A DNA stretch of 48,510 nt from a virus, in the IMG/VR virus record IMGVR_UViG_3300009788_000034, positions 1 through 48,510 of that record; one strand, 5' to 3'. Each line of letters opens with the position of its first letter. The first letter of the stretch is position 1. Position numbers and translations under genes: made by a program. Of this stretch, positions 1 through 7,942 are shown one piece after another. The notes below the pieces were generated by a model that saw only the letters and a list, made by a program, of their open reading frames with translations, did not search any database and had not been told where the DNA came from.

Positions 1-123
1 CCAGAGGTGGCCTGCCAGTACATCGTTGACTACCTGTGGCGTAACGGCACCGGCGGGGACACCGTGAGCCCGACGAAGATACACCGGGGATGGACAGCCG
101 TGGGCCTCACAACCGTGCGGAAG
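1..123. repeat. Left copy of 123-bp terminal direct repeat
   Basis: These bases are identical to 48388-48510. An exact overlap at both ends of a phage-sized contig means the molecule was assembled as a circle, or that its ends are redundant. A gene reads through the junction in frame, which supports true continuity. The unique genome length is therefore about 48,387 bp. Sequence alone cannot separate an assembler overlap from a physical terminal repeat. Confidence 0.95.
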
Positions 124-264
124 TATCTGTTGACCCTTGAGGTCATGGGGCTGGCAAAGAAGCACTCCAGGGGTCGGTGGACTGCGCTGGGCAGCAAGAG
201 TGATGTGGACGTCAAGAAGGTGCTAAAGACCAAGGCATGCATGGCCAAGGTGCGTGCATCATGA
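1..264 (+). CDS. Winged-helix-like DNA-binding protein (3' part, gene crosses the junction)
   Basis: This is the continuation of the gene that starts at 48343; the frame is open across the junction and the full product is about 102 residues. The central part reads like a winged helix: a helix YIVDYLWRNG, a turn, a recognition-helix-like stretch TTVRKYLLTLEVMGLAKK, and a GRW wing. It ends at TGA 262-264 and overlaps the next gene by ATGA. It could be a small transcription regulator of the early operon, which is inference from the fold pattern only. Confidence 0.7.
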   Translation, partial: PEVACQYIVDYLWRNGTGGDTVSPTKIHRGWTAVGLTTVRKYLLTLEVMGLAKKHSRGRWTALGSKSDVDVKKVLKTKACMAKVRAS

Positions 265-677
265 GCACCCACCCCGAATACATCGACGCGGGACGCCAGC
301 TCACCGCGGGGGCACTGCTCGGCCGATATGGCGCCGAGGTGGGCGGGTACAGCGTCCTGGTGCACAACGTGAATAACTGGCCCATCCCCATGGCTGATGT
401 CGAGGTCGCTGTGGCTGCCATCGGTGACTGGGTGATGAGCCGCCACGGCCTGACTCACCCGGATATCCGAGTCGAGGCTCGCGCGCGGTTTGACGAGCCG
501 GGTACTTGGTACTACGCCTGGTGGGCCTTCCCTGCATGTTTCGAGGGAGACGAGCCCGAGGGCAACGACACCAACTACCTCGACGAGAACGGCCTTTTCG
601 AGGTCTACAGCGTCTGGGATGAGTGCGCGCCCGATTGCGATTACACCGACCGGGCAGCGCCCGGTACAAGGAGGTGA
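261..677 (+). CDS. Hypothetical early protein, 138 aa
   Basis: The start is ATG 261, four bases inside the previous gene. The product is acidic and Trp/Tyr-rich (TWYYAWWAFP near residue 80, a second cluster near 110). It has no membrane segment and no motif I recognise. The composition is that of a small folded cytoplasmic protein. It belongs to the coupled early operon. Confidence 0.75.
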   Translation: MSTHPEYIDAGRQLTAGALLGRYGAEVGGYSVLVHNVNNWPIPMADVEVAVAAIGDWVMSRHGLTHPDIRVEARARFDEPGTWYYAWWAFPACFEGDEPEGNDTNYLDENGLFEVYSVWDECAPDCDYTDRAAPGTRR

Positions 678-679
678 CA

Positions 680-1195
680 TTGACAGAGTCAAAAAAGTGG
701 CGCATCACGAGCGTCACCACGCTGGCAGACCTCCAAGCCGAGTTGGCGGGCCACCCCCACCCGATGTACGTCGAGACCGCGGACGACACGACGGGCAAGA
801 AATGGCGCCTAATACACGTACTGTGTGGCAAGTTCGGCACTGTGTGGAGGCCGCTGCTCCACCCCGAGACACCGGAGCCAGCGCCCACGCCGGACGTCGA
901 GCGTGGTGCCCGGAGTATCGCCCAGGGCGACTCCCGCACGATGTCACCGCTGGACGATGGCAGAGCGCGCGGCGCATCTGGCGCATCACCGTGCAATTGC
1001 GAGCAGGTTCTCGCCCTCCGGGACCGGCTCGATAGCGAGGTCGAGCGCAACGCAACGCTGATCACGCGCATCGAGGCCCTGATAGAGGCAAGCACCAGAG
1101 CCACGCCAGACGTCCCGCCGGGCGTGCTCGAACTCCGCACCACCGCCGCCCACATGCTCTGGCTCGTGTTAGCGCTGGAATCGGAGGGGACATGA
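680..1195 (+). CDS. Hypothetical early protein, 171 aa, TTG start likely
   Basis: Two starts compete. GTG 674 overlaps the previous stop as GTGA but sits directly against the Shine-Dalgarno. TTG 680 lies five bases after AAGGAGG (668-674), so it is preferred. The C-terminal half contains CNCEQVLALRDRLDSEVERN, a likely coiled coil, followed by an aliphatic C-terminal helix. Function is not recognised. Confidence 0.7.
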   Translation: MTESKKWRITSVTTLADLQAELAGHPHPMYVETADDTTGKKWRLIHVLCGKFGTVWRPLLHPETPEPAPTPDVERGARSIAQGDSRTMSPLDDGRARGASGASPCNCEQVLALRDRLDSEVERNATLITRIEALIEASTRATPDVPPGVLELRTTAAHMLWLVLALESEGT

Positions 1196-1626
1196 GCAGG
1201 GCGACGACGAGCAAGCTGACCCGCCTGTGGTGGACCCGGACAGCGACGGGCTGGCGATTCGCCCAGGTGGGCTTGTCCCTGGTGGCGTGGGCGCTGTTCA
1301 GCCTGGGCGCCCACTGCTCGGCGGGCTGCCAGCGACCGACAGAGCGTGACTGGACCCCGGAGATCCGGTCCAGCGAGCAGCGGTGCATCCAGGCCACCCT
1401 CGACGAACTGGCCAAGATCGTCGAGGCACTGGACGGTCACGTGGCCCTGGAGACCGCTGAGCACGAGGCCATCGAGAGACAGGTTGTCGATGCCACATGC
1501 GCCCTTGTCCAGCACACCCGACGCGCCGGTCGCCCTCTCGTCGTGTATGGCCCGCTCCGTGGGTACGACGTGTGTGGCCGGTGCAAATTCGGCAAGGGCT
1601 GCAATCTCAACCCGGAGACTCCGTGA
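1192..1626 (+). CDS. Small membrane-anchored protein, 144 aa
   Basis: The start ATG overlaps the previous gene by ATGA. Residues about 23-45 form one hydrophobic segment (FAQVGLSLVAWALFSLGAHC) after a basic N-terminus, followed by a Cys-containing polar domain. This looks like an N-terminal membrane anchor, or an imperfect lipoprotein signal since the Cys context is not a canonical lipobox. A CGRCKFGKGC cluster lies near the C-terminus. A spanin-like or membrane moron role is possible, but the early location gives no direct support for lysis. Confidence 0.65.
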   Translation: MSRATTSKLTRLWWTRTATGWRFAQVGLSLVAWALFSLGAHCSAGCQRPTERDWTPEIRSSEQRCIQATLDELAKIVEALDGHVALETAEHEAIERQVVDATCALVQHTRRAGRPLVVYGPLRGYDVCGRCKFGKGCNLNPETP

Positions 1627-1895
1627 ACACCTCTTCGCGCGCCGCTGCGATCGGCAACGCCGTATCGGCACATGTTAAGGATATGCACGCCCAAACGAGA
1701 GCAGCCCTAGACGACTTCTCTGATACGTTCTGGACGCTGGCCGAAGTCGGCTTGACCGATGAGTTGAACGAGGAGTCCCTCGACGGTGTGGGCGATGAGC
1801 TGGCCAAGATCTTGGGCCTGGTTTTAGCGACCAAGCCCAAGTGGGAGCGTGCCTTGGCCAGGTATGACGAGCTGATGAGTGTGGTCCTCGGATGA
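1623..1895 (+). CDS. Hypothetical acidic helical protein, 90 aa
   Basis: A GTG start is created by GTGA overlap with the upstream stop. The product is acidic and mostly helical, with no Cys and no membrane segment. It is followed by an ATGA overlap to the next gene. Function is not recognised. Confidence 0.7.
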   Translation: MNTSSRAAAIGNAVSAHVKDMHAQTRAALDDFSDTFWTLAEVGLTDELNEESLDGVGDELAKILGLVLATKPKWERALARYDELMSVVLG

Positions 1896-2818
1896 CCTGC
1901 GCTGAGCACGAGGTCGAGCGCTGTCCCGTCGCCCGCTGCCAGGTGTTGGCGGTGTGCGGTGCGCAGATGCCAGACGACGCCAAGCCGGACGAGCCAATCA
2001 ATTGGAGTTGGATATACACGTACGGATACTTTCGACCGGCGAACATCGACCCGCCACCGTATCTGCCTCGGTTCGCCAAACGGATCGCCGCCCGACTCGT
2101 GGCGTGGATGCGGTGGCCCGGACCCGTGGAGTGGGATCAGGATGGCCCGGGGATCCCCGGCGGAACCTTCACGCACATGCTCAACGGCATGTTCGAGACG
2201 TGGGCCGAACGGGTCGATAGGCTCTCTGACCCACTGCCGCCGACGAGGCCGCCGAACGATATCGCGCACTGCGGCCGCTGTCGTCCGCCCTGCACAACGG
2301 TCGGTCCCCATGCCGACGAGCACGACGCGCTGTGGACATGGTGTGAAGCGCGCTGGCCCGATTATCACGATGTCTGGGAAGACTGGCCACCCCAGGAAGA
2401 CGCGGACAGGGCCGAGATGGATGAGATACGCGCGCAGATCGATGGCCACCACGATGGCATCAACTGGGGCACCGTGCTCGTCGCCCTCGACTACCTCGAG
2501 ACCCAGGGCGCGCTCGGAGAAGCGTGGGCTGAAGTGCACGCGTTCCGAGCAGAGAAAACAATCACAACCCGAACAGCTGGTAGAGACATGACGATACAAA
2601 TCGAGACCCACCGCGGACCGGTCTACCGTACATCCAACACACCACCTATGCGCGCAGGGGAGACAGCCGTGTACCAAACCGCAGCCGACATCACGTTGGC
2701 CGAATTCTTCACTCTCCTGGCTGGCATGGGGGGTTTTGACGGCGAGCCGCCGCGAGATGTTCCAGAGGACATGCGCTGGACGGTTACTGTTACCGACAGC
2801 CGCGCGGTCAGTCGGTAG
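1892..2818 (+). CDS. Hypothetical 308-aa protein, last gene of early operon
   Basis: ATG overlaps the previous gene by ATGA. The N-terminus is Cys-rich (MTCAEHEVERCPVARCQ), the middle is rich in Trp and Pro with a CGRCRPPC cluster near residue 130, and the last about 75 residues after an internal Met look like a separate small domain. No known fold is recognised. The final 11 bases overlap, tail to tail, the minus-strand receiver gene. It is probably the end of the plus-strand early transcript, since everything beyond runs on the other strand. Confidence 0.75.
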   Translation: MTCAEHEVERCPVARCQVLAVCGAQMPDDAKPDEPINWSWIYTYGYFRPANIDPPPYLPRFAKRIAARLVAWMRWPGPVEWDQDGPGIPGGTFTHMLNGMFETWAERVDRLSDPLPPTRPPNDIAHCGRCRPPCTTVGPHADEHDALWTWCEARWPDYHDVWEDWPPQEDADRAEMDEIRAQIDGHHDGINWGTVLVALDYLETQGALGEAWAEVHAFRAEKTITTRTAGRDMTIQIETHRGPVYRTSNTPPMRAGETAVYQTAADITLAEFFTLLAGMGGFDGEPPRDVPEDMRWTVTVTDSRAVSR

Positions 2819-3164
2819 CCATCAGGCCCAACGCCTGACGCAGCACGGCACCATCGACAGGCTTGGCCAGCACTGGGCACCCCAACTCCTTCGAGATGGC
2901 CGCCAGGTCGTGACCGTGGGGCGTCACGACCACGACCGGAACGTCAACGCTCTGGCAGTAGCGCACCACCAATGCGGCAGGCCAGCTCTCTGTCAAGCCG
3001 TCGAGCAAGAGGTCGGTGACTACGCCGTCCACCTCAAGGCCAGAGCGGAGAGCGGCGATGTACGCGAGGGCCCATTCGAACTCGACCACGTCGACATCAC
3101 CCAGGGCGCGATGGATGTACATTCGGGCGACGCAGCTGTCATCGACGATCGCGATTCGGGACAT
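2808..3164 (-). CDS. Stand-alone CheY-like receiver protein, 118 aa
   Basis: The sequence has a complete response-regulator receiver domain and nothing else. The acidic pair D8-D9 is in IAIVDDS, the phospho-acceptor is D51 in GVVTDLLLDG, the switch Thr is T81 in VPVVVVTP, and K101 is in VLAKPV. This is the full conserved pentad of phosphorylatable receivers. With no output domain it should act, like CheY or Spo0F, by protein contact or as a phosphate sink. ATG 3164 is chosen because the domain begins right there; the longer frame upstream has no homologous look. No kinase gene is visible, so phosphate would come from host kinases. A second such gene lies at 36289. Confidence 0.9.
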   Translation of the reverse strand: MSRIAIVDDSCVARMYIHRALGDVDVVEFEWALAYIAALRSGLEVDGVVTDLLLDGLTESWPAALVVRYCQSVDVPVVVVTPHGHDLAAISKELGCPVLAKPVDGAVLRQALGLMATD

Positions 3165-3265
3165 AGTCCCAGGGTGGCAGGCCAGCGATGGCAATAACGC
3201 GGGATCGGTGGGCGTACCGTCTCCCGATAGCAACGCTGACCACCGACGGCCGAGTATTGAACCCA

Positions 3266-3278
3266 CCGGAATTTCCGG
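3266..3278. promoter_or_regulatory. 13-bp palindrome upstream of receiver gene
   Basis: CCGGAATTTCCGG is a perfect palindrome with a one-base centre. It sits about 100 bp upstream of the receiver start in the only gene-free gap (3165-3346) of this area. That gap otherwise shows no convincing ORF. Position and symmetry suggest an operator, but no second copy was seen. Confidence 0.4.
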
Positions 3279-3346
3279 ACGGTTTACTCCGGGTGCGCCA
3301 TGACCAATGCGCATTACTCCCCGCGAGAGTTTCGAGCATGCGCCGA

Positions 3347-3583
3347 TCACTCATAGGCATGATTGCCGCTCGTCACAATGTCCGGCGGACTGCCGATGAG
3401 CGAGCGGAGTTGCTCGTGTCCGCCCTCCAGGGATGCCAGGCGTACAGTGATCCATGTAGCAAATATGACGCCCAGGAGCGCCAGCACGCCAAAGGACCAG
3501 AGGGATAACCAGAGGTGAGAGCGGATATCGCGCAAGACGTCCAGCGTCGTCTCCGCGCACTCAGTCCCGCTCTTGTGTATCAT
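3347..3583 (-). CDS. Small single-span membrane protein, holin candidate
   Basis: 78 residues from ATG 3583: about 20 polar residues, a strong transmembrane segment at about 23-45 (LWLSLWSFGVLALLGVIF continuing to residue 45), then a charged tail. It overlaps the preceding gene by 23 bases. It is the last gene of the late strand, a usual place for lysis genes, and the size fits a small holin or a spanin-like protein. No endolysin was recognised beside it, so the lysis role is inference from topology and place. Confidence 0.6.
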   Translation of the reverse strand: MIHKSGTECAETTLDVLRDIRSHLWLSLWSFGVLALLGVIFATWITVRLASLEGGHEQLRSLIGSPPDIVTSGNHAYE

Positions 3584-3968
3584 CGGACACGTTGCCCTGG
3601 TCCGGTGTCGGGGCATCGACCAGGCCGGCGCCGGTGATCGCGTCGGGATCATCCTTGCCGGTGCGGGGGTTGATAGCCAGCTCATAGCTGGCCTGGAAGA
3701 TGTCGGGCTTGCACGGATAGGACTCGCCCGCGATTCCGCGGATGATGAAATCGCCATCTGTGGCAACCATGTCGCCCTCAAGGGTGGCGATGCGCAGCCG
3801 TCCATCGACATGCCGGTAAGCAGTGGGCTCACCCACCCATGCCATCACATCGTCGTGATTGCTCGGCGTGAGCAGCATCGCGGTGATGAGAACTGGCCGC
3901 TTGCGATAGGATCTTGGCCGATTTGAGGCGCCGGTGAGGTCCAGTGTGGCGCGGTCAGAAGCGGTCAC
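3561..3968 (-). CDS. Conserved phage protein with YPCKPDIF motif, 135 aa
   Basis: The segment GDFIIRGIAGESYPCKPDIF near residues 83-102, followed by a Tyr-Glu pair, matches a motif I know from many unrelated tailed phages, usually written as W-I-I-x-G-V-x-G-E-F-Y-P-C-K-P-D-I-F. The family has no known function. The start is GTG 3968 with GAGGTGG upstream and a GTGA overlap with the previous gene. Confidence 0.8.
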   Translation of the reverse strand: MTASDRATLDLTGASNRPRSYRKRPVLITAMLLTPSNHDDVMAWVGEPTAYRHVDGRLRIATLEGDMVATDGDFIIRGIAGESYPCKPDIFQASYELAINPRTGKDDPDAITGAGLVDAPTPDQGNVSDDTQERD

Positions 3969-4273
3969 GATCCCACCTCGGCAAGAATGGCGGCAACGGT
4001 GTCCCACGAACCCACATCGGTAATTACGACAATGTAGGTCGCTCCGTTGTCCAGGGGACCGCTTGTAGGTGATGCGTGCTTCCAGGTAAACCCGGCGGGA
4101 ATCACCACAGTGCTATCGCCAGCCCCATTGCCCCTCTGTCGCAACTCAGAGAGTAGTCCCCCGCCGATCTCACCGACCCGGATTTTCATGGCCGTGTCGC
4201 CGTTGCTGAGGTCCGCCGATGCACATTGGCCAAGGAGTTGCGGCTCGGGGTCTATCGTCCAGTTGTTTTCCAT
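3965..4273 (-). CDS. Hypothetical 102-aa protein in late region
   Basis: From ATG 4273 the product is a compact soluble protein rich in Gly, Thr and Val, of mainly beta character (DSTVVIPAGFTWKHASP, then ATYIVVITDVGSWDT). It lies six bases after the upstream structural gene. A small virion or head-decoration protein is possible; no family is recognised. Confidence 0.65.
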   Translation of the reverse strand: MENNWTIDPEPQLLGQCASADLSNGDTAMKIRVGEIGGGLLSELRQRGNGAGDSTVVIPAGFTWKHASPTSGPLDNGATYIVVITDVGSWDTVAAILAEVGS

Positions 4274-4279
4274 GGGTCC

Positions 4280-4954
4280 TCAGAACACCGGGTATTGTTT
4301 GTAGACCGCGACCGCCGAGTTGTCACCCCGGTTTTCGATCTCGACCTTCATCAGGCTCGGGAACCGGGCAGCGGTAATGGTTCCCGCTCCAACGTTCAGG
4401 TTGATTGTTCGCCTGGTGCCGACCGGCCCCTCGCTGGTATCCGAGCCTGATGCGAGCGCGACCTCTGCGACTGCGGGGTACACTAGATCGGCAATAGTGA
4501 GCCAACGGAGCGTCACCACCACATCGCACGTCGCCGAGTCCAGGACCTCGACCTTCCACTGAGACATCAAATTCACAGTCTGGAAATTGAACGTGTGGAT
4601 CCGGTCGGTGTTGGTCGCGATAGTCCGTTCATTGTCGGCGCCCAGTGCCCAGAACGCACCGCCAGCCGGGCCCTGGTCGGTTGGTGTATCCTGGCTGACC
4701 GCAGCGGAGAACGTGGTGGCCATCAGCGCTGATGCCTGGTTCCCGGCGTCCGTCTTTCGCATCTCGCCGACGTTGGCCGCGTTGGCGGTAAGGGTGAATT
4801 GAGAGAGGAAGGGTCCGCGGTCCGCAGTCTGGATGGCGTCGGTATCTTGGCCAATGTCTGCCGGTCCGAGTGCAATGGCTGGCACGAGGAGCGAGCCACC
4901 ATCACCGTCATCGATCCGGGCCTCGACCGGAGATCCACTTTCGACGTCAGCCAT
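4280..4954 (-). CDS. Putative structural protein, 224 aa
   Basis: ATG 4954 overlaps the upstream stop (TGATG). The N-terminal 60 residues are Asp/Gly-rich; the remainder is Ser/Thr/Val-rich beta-type sequence ending AVAVYKQYPVF, typical of phage virion proteins. It sits in the block after the coat gene. A decoration or tail-fibre-like role fits, but no domain is recognised. Confidence 0.65.
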   Translation of the reverse strand: MADVESGSPVEARIDDGDGGSLLVPAIALGPADIGQDTDAIQTADRGPFLSQFTLTANAANVGEMRKTDAGNQASALMATTFSAAVSQDTPTDQGPAGGAFWALGADNERTIATNTDRIHTFNFQTVNLMSQWKVEVLDSATCDVVVTLRWLTIADLVYPAVAEVALASGSDTSEGPVGTRRTINLNVGAGTITAARFPSLMKVEIENRGDNSAVAVYKQYPVF

Positions 4955-5280
4955 CAGAGAACCCCCAGAGCTTGGAGTTCCGCAGCAGCTCGAATCGCAG
5001 CGAACGCGTGCGACGATGGTACCGGCTCGCCTCGCTCGCACCCGAGCAGGTGATTCCTCATCTCCTTGAGACGAGCGCCCGCCGTGAGACCGTCCACGGT
5101 GACGCATGGAGCCGCCAGCACCCTGGTGAGAGTATCGGAGAAGGCCACATCGATGGCGTCGATCAGGCTCTCCACGGTCATGGAGTTCGGGCCAGGGAAT
5201 CGTAGGACGGTGCCGTCATCCAGCTTCGCGGTGGCGAACCGCAGCGCTACACACGCGTTCTCGTATAACTTGCCATTCAT
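4954..5280 (-). CDS. Hypothetical 108-aa protein in head gene block
   Basis: An alpha/beta protein starting MNGKLYENACVALRFA, with a mostly helical C-terminus. ATG 5280 overlaps the upstream stop and its own TGA overlaps the next ATG, so it is part of the translationally coupled late block. Function is unknown. Confidence 0.7.
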   Translation of the reverse strand: MNGKLYENACVALRFATAKLDDGTVLRFPGPNSMTVESLIDAIDVAFSDTLTRVLAAPCVTVDGLTAGARLKEMRNHLLGCERGEPVPSSHAFAAIRAAAELQALGVL

Positions 5281-5627
5281 ATGACCCTCACACTGACAGT
5301 CTGCGGACCATCAGCGAGGACCGCACCGCCAGAGATTCCCACGACGATCCCCCCTGCAACCACGCGATAGTTTTGGCGACGCACGGCCTCGGGTGACGAT
5401 GATGACTGGCCCGCGCTGGAACCCACGACGTGGGCGCTGAGTGTGATATCTGGATGAGTGATCAAGAGCTCGGACTGGCCGATGACCTGCAGGACCTTGA
5501 TTTCGCGAACGCCGGAGCCCACGACGACATCACCGGGCGTGCCGGTGGCATCCACCACACGAGAGCTGCCGACGGGAAGCGCGGGGTCCTGGCCGTCGCC
5601 GAAAACATCTGCGGCGCCGAACGGCAT
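5277..5627 (-). CDS. Hypothetical 116-aa beta-rich structural protein
   Basis: The sequence is Val/Gly/Ser-rich with alternating hydrophobic residues (YRVVAGGIVVGISGGAVL) and no Cys, as expected for a small head or head-tail protein. It sits between two similarly sized genes with four-base or one-base overlaps. No family is recognised. Confidence 0.7.
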   Translation of the reverse strand: MPFGAADVFGDGQDPALPVGSSRVVDATGTPGDVVVGSGVREIKVLQVIGQSELLITHPDITLSAHVVGSSAGQSSSSPEAVRRQNYRVVAGGIVVGISGGAVLADGPQTVSVRVI

Positions 5628-6034
5628 CAGCCACCACGCGCCTGCTGAGACACATAGAGCGAGAACTCGGGAAGATCCTCCAGGGGCTCGACGACGACCA
5701 TCGCGTAGGCAGCAGCATCGGCACCGAGCGTCAGGTAATCACTGCCGATCGAGTTGCCGGGGACCGTAGGCCACACACCGCCCTTGCTGGCTGTCTCACT
5801 CCACAGCGGGTTGGTCTCGTTGAGAAGCGCGCCGTCGATGTCCTCGCGGGTTCGCGTACCGGTGAGGAAGATGGACAGATTGGCGGCGGGGGCCGCGGCT
5901 GCCGCCTGGAACATCACCCACTGGAAAAACACGTCATTGAACAGCGGCAGGGAGATCAGCCTGCGCTGCGCACCACCGGCCGCCGTCAGCGCCTCGCGTT
6001 CCCACAACGGGCCGGATGTGAAGTCAGCGCCCAC
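5627..6034 (-). CDS. Putative small structural protein, 135 aa
   Basis: The N-terminal half contains FNDVFFQWVMFQAAAAAP, a hydrophobic stretch rich in aromatics and then Ala; the rest is soluble and acidic. It overlaps the next gene by one base. It lies two genes downstream of the coat gene. Possible head-completion or decoration protein by position only. Confidence 0.65.
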   Translation of the reverse strand: MGADFTSGPLWEREALTAAGGAQRRLISLPLFNDVFFQWVMFQAAAAAPAANLSIFLTGTRTREDIDGALLNETNPLWSETASKGGVWPTVPGNSIGSDYLTLGADAAAYAMVVVEPLEDLPEFSLYVSQQARGG

Positions 6035-6040
6035 CGATGC

Positions 6041-6433
6041 TCATCCCCCACCGAGCACGGAAACGTGAATGCGGATACCCGCGGTCGTGACCGCCACGCC
6101 GCCAGAGTCCCAGACGAACACATCGACCTCTCGTCGGGCATCCGGTGCGCTCGGGGCCGCAGAGCGGGTGTAGTCGGCAAAAACCTTGGTCGCGTTGTTC
6201 GGGGTCTGCAGCGTGACTTGTACGTTGGTGTCGATGGACGCGAAGTCGAAGTCGTGGCGCAGACGAATGCGGGTGAAGAAGACCGCGCCCCCAGAGTCGA
6301 GACGCGTGGCGCTCTCCACGTCCGAGGAGAACACCGTCGGGTCGCTAGCGCCGTCGAGTTCGACGGTGCCGGCGATCAGTGTCGCTCGAGTCAGTGAACG
6401 GGAAGAGCGGAGCAGCGGGGCGGTTGCGGTCAT
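6041..6433 (-). CDS. Putative head protein downstream of coat, 130 aa
   Basis: A beta-rich sequence (VQVTLQTPNNATKVFADYTR, later VFVWDSGGVAVTTAGIRIHV). It begins 48 bases after the coat stop and ends seven bases before the next gene. Size and place match capsid decoration proteins, but no sequence family is recognised. Confidence 0.65.
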   Translation of the reverse strand: MTATAPLLRSSRSLTRATLIAGTVELDGASDPTVFSSDVESATRLDSGGAVFFTRIRLRHDFDFASIDTNVQVTLQTPNNATKVFADYTRSAAPSAPDARREVDVFVWDSGGVAVTTAGIRIHVSVLGGG

Positions 6434-6481
6434 GGGAGTGGTCCTCTACGTGGGCGCAAGTCGGAACGCAGTCGCTGAGTT

Positions 6482-7906
6482 CTACTTCTCGGTCTCGGTG
6501 GAGACCACAAGATTCTTGGCCGTGTTGTGGGTGATGAACTGCAGAATTGCACCATAGGGCGCGTTGTGTTGAGTCGTGTTGCCGTCCACGGGGATCAAGA
6601 TTCTCGATCCATCCCGCATCTGCCAGTTGACGCCCGCGATTGTTGTGACGACCTCGAGGTTCCCGTTCAACACGACCCTCATCGTTGCATCCGCCTCGCG
6701 GGTCAGCTCCATGTCGCCCATCATGGCGTCCGACTTCAGGACCAGCTTGTGGCCGGATGGGAATATCGCCACCGCGCCGCTGATGCCAAACTGCATTTTC
6801 AGCGGATCGCTCCCTGTCGTCGCCCCGGTCATCGCGTTCGTGACAGTGATGTTCTGCGACGCGAAGGCGTCCATCAACCTCTTGTTCATCCTGGCCGGAA
6901 AGAAGAGGGCGCCGCTGAGTTCGTTCTCCCCTGCGGCATGTGGGAGGAACGCCAGCTCGACGGAGAGATTGCCGATGGCTTCGTGAAAACCCGCGATCGG
7001 GACATTCACGCGGCGCCCGGCCAGTCGGCTCGGATTCTCGCCACGGGGTACGCCGTAGAGGGTGTTCACGTCGCTGGTCCTTGCTGGACACCAGAGGTCC
7101 AGACCAGCGATCGGTCCACTCGTGCCTGGCGAGGACAGCGACGTCCCATCGTAGAATCCATCGAGCGTCAGATAGTCGCCGTTGGCTGCAGTGGGCACAA
7201 TGGTATCAACGGCCGCCGGGAAGGTGAGGCGCCCCCTGTTCTCGTCGATTCCCGTAACCACGAGGATCCCGCCCTCCCCGGGGGTGACGCCTACCCTGCG
7301 AGTCACGAGGGTGCCCCCAACGCGCGGGCCGGCCGCGAGGCTCAACTTGTCCCCCTTGCGGATGCGGTGGATCAGATCCTTCTGCTGAAGCACCAGAGTG
7401 GAAGTCGTGATACCAGTGCCCACTTCTGGGGTCGTCTGGGTTTTCGCGATCGACCCCGATCCATCTTCGTGGATCATCCATGACAAGGAGCGCCAAAAGG
7501 CCGTCCGCGTGCCGGTGAGCATCATCGGAATCGGCATGACGAAACCACCGTTGGCGGCGAACTGCATCGCTTTCCATTCGATGGAAAAGAAGTTCCACAA
7601 CTCCTGCATTGGGGCAACGAACTGCTCGAAGTCCTGCGCTACATGCGTGGATGCGGCCTTGCCAAAGTTTGATGCAGCGTTGCCACCAGAGCCGGTCCAC
7701 AGGGGGATCTTGATCTTGCCGTCACCCTTGATGTTGCCAGTAACGATCACCCCCTCATTGGTACTGGGACCCTTGGCGATCATCCGCAGGAGTTCGCCCT
7801 GGGCGATTTCAGTGTTGGGCGGCGGGATATTCTTCTCGTCCCACTGCTCCCGCTGGACATCCAGTGTGGTGGCCAGAGTGTTGAGGTCGGAGATTGGTGC
7901 AGTCAT
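6482..7906 (-). CDS. Major capsid protein (inferred), 474 aa
   Basis: This gene directly follows portal and scaffold genes in transcription order and has the length usual for a short-tailed-phage coat protein. The N-terminus is a charged helical arm, followed by mixed alpha/beta sequence with several aromatic motifs (QELWNFFSIEWKAMQF near residue 100) and a beta-rich C-terminus. There is no N-terminal delta-domain protease site. The assignment rests on order, size and composition. Structure prediction for an HK97 fold would settle it. Confidence 0.8.
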   Translation of the reverse strand: MTAPISDLNTLATTLDVQREQWDEKNIPPPNTEIAQGELLRMIAKGPSTNEGVIVTGNIKGDGKIKIPLWTGSGGNAASNFGKAASTHVAQDFEQFVAPMQELWNFFSIEWKAMQFAANGGFVMPIPMMLTGTRTAFWRSLSWMIHEDGSGSIAKTQTTPEVGTGITTSTLVLQQKDLIHRIRKGDKLSLAAGPRVGGTLVTRRVGVTPGEGGILVVTGIDENRGRLTFPAAVDTIVPTAANGDYLTLDGFYDGTSLSSPGTSGPIAGLDLWCPARTSDVNTLYGVPRGENPSRLAGRRVNVPIAGFHEAIGNLSVELAFLPHAAGENELSGALFFPARMNKRLMDAFASQNITVTNAMTGATTGSDPLKMQFGISGAVAIFPSGHKLVLKSDAMMGDMELTREADATMRVVLNGNLEVVTTIAGVNWQMRDGSRILIPVDGNTTQHNAPYGAILQFITHNTAKNLVVSTETEK

Positions 7907-7942
7907 GTTGGTCTCTCAGCGGGGGGGGTAGGGGTGGCCGGA

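Noticed and set aside
301-1671. Long minus-strand ORF (456 codons) opposite the first early genes
   Set aside because: Arg/Ser/Pro-rich shadow of well-supported, mutually coupled plus genes; no motif.
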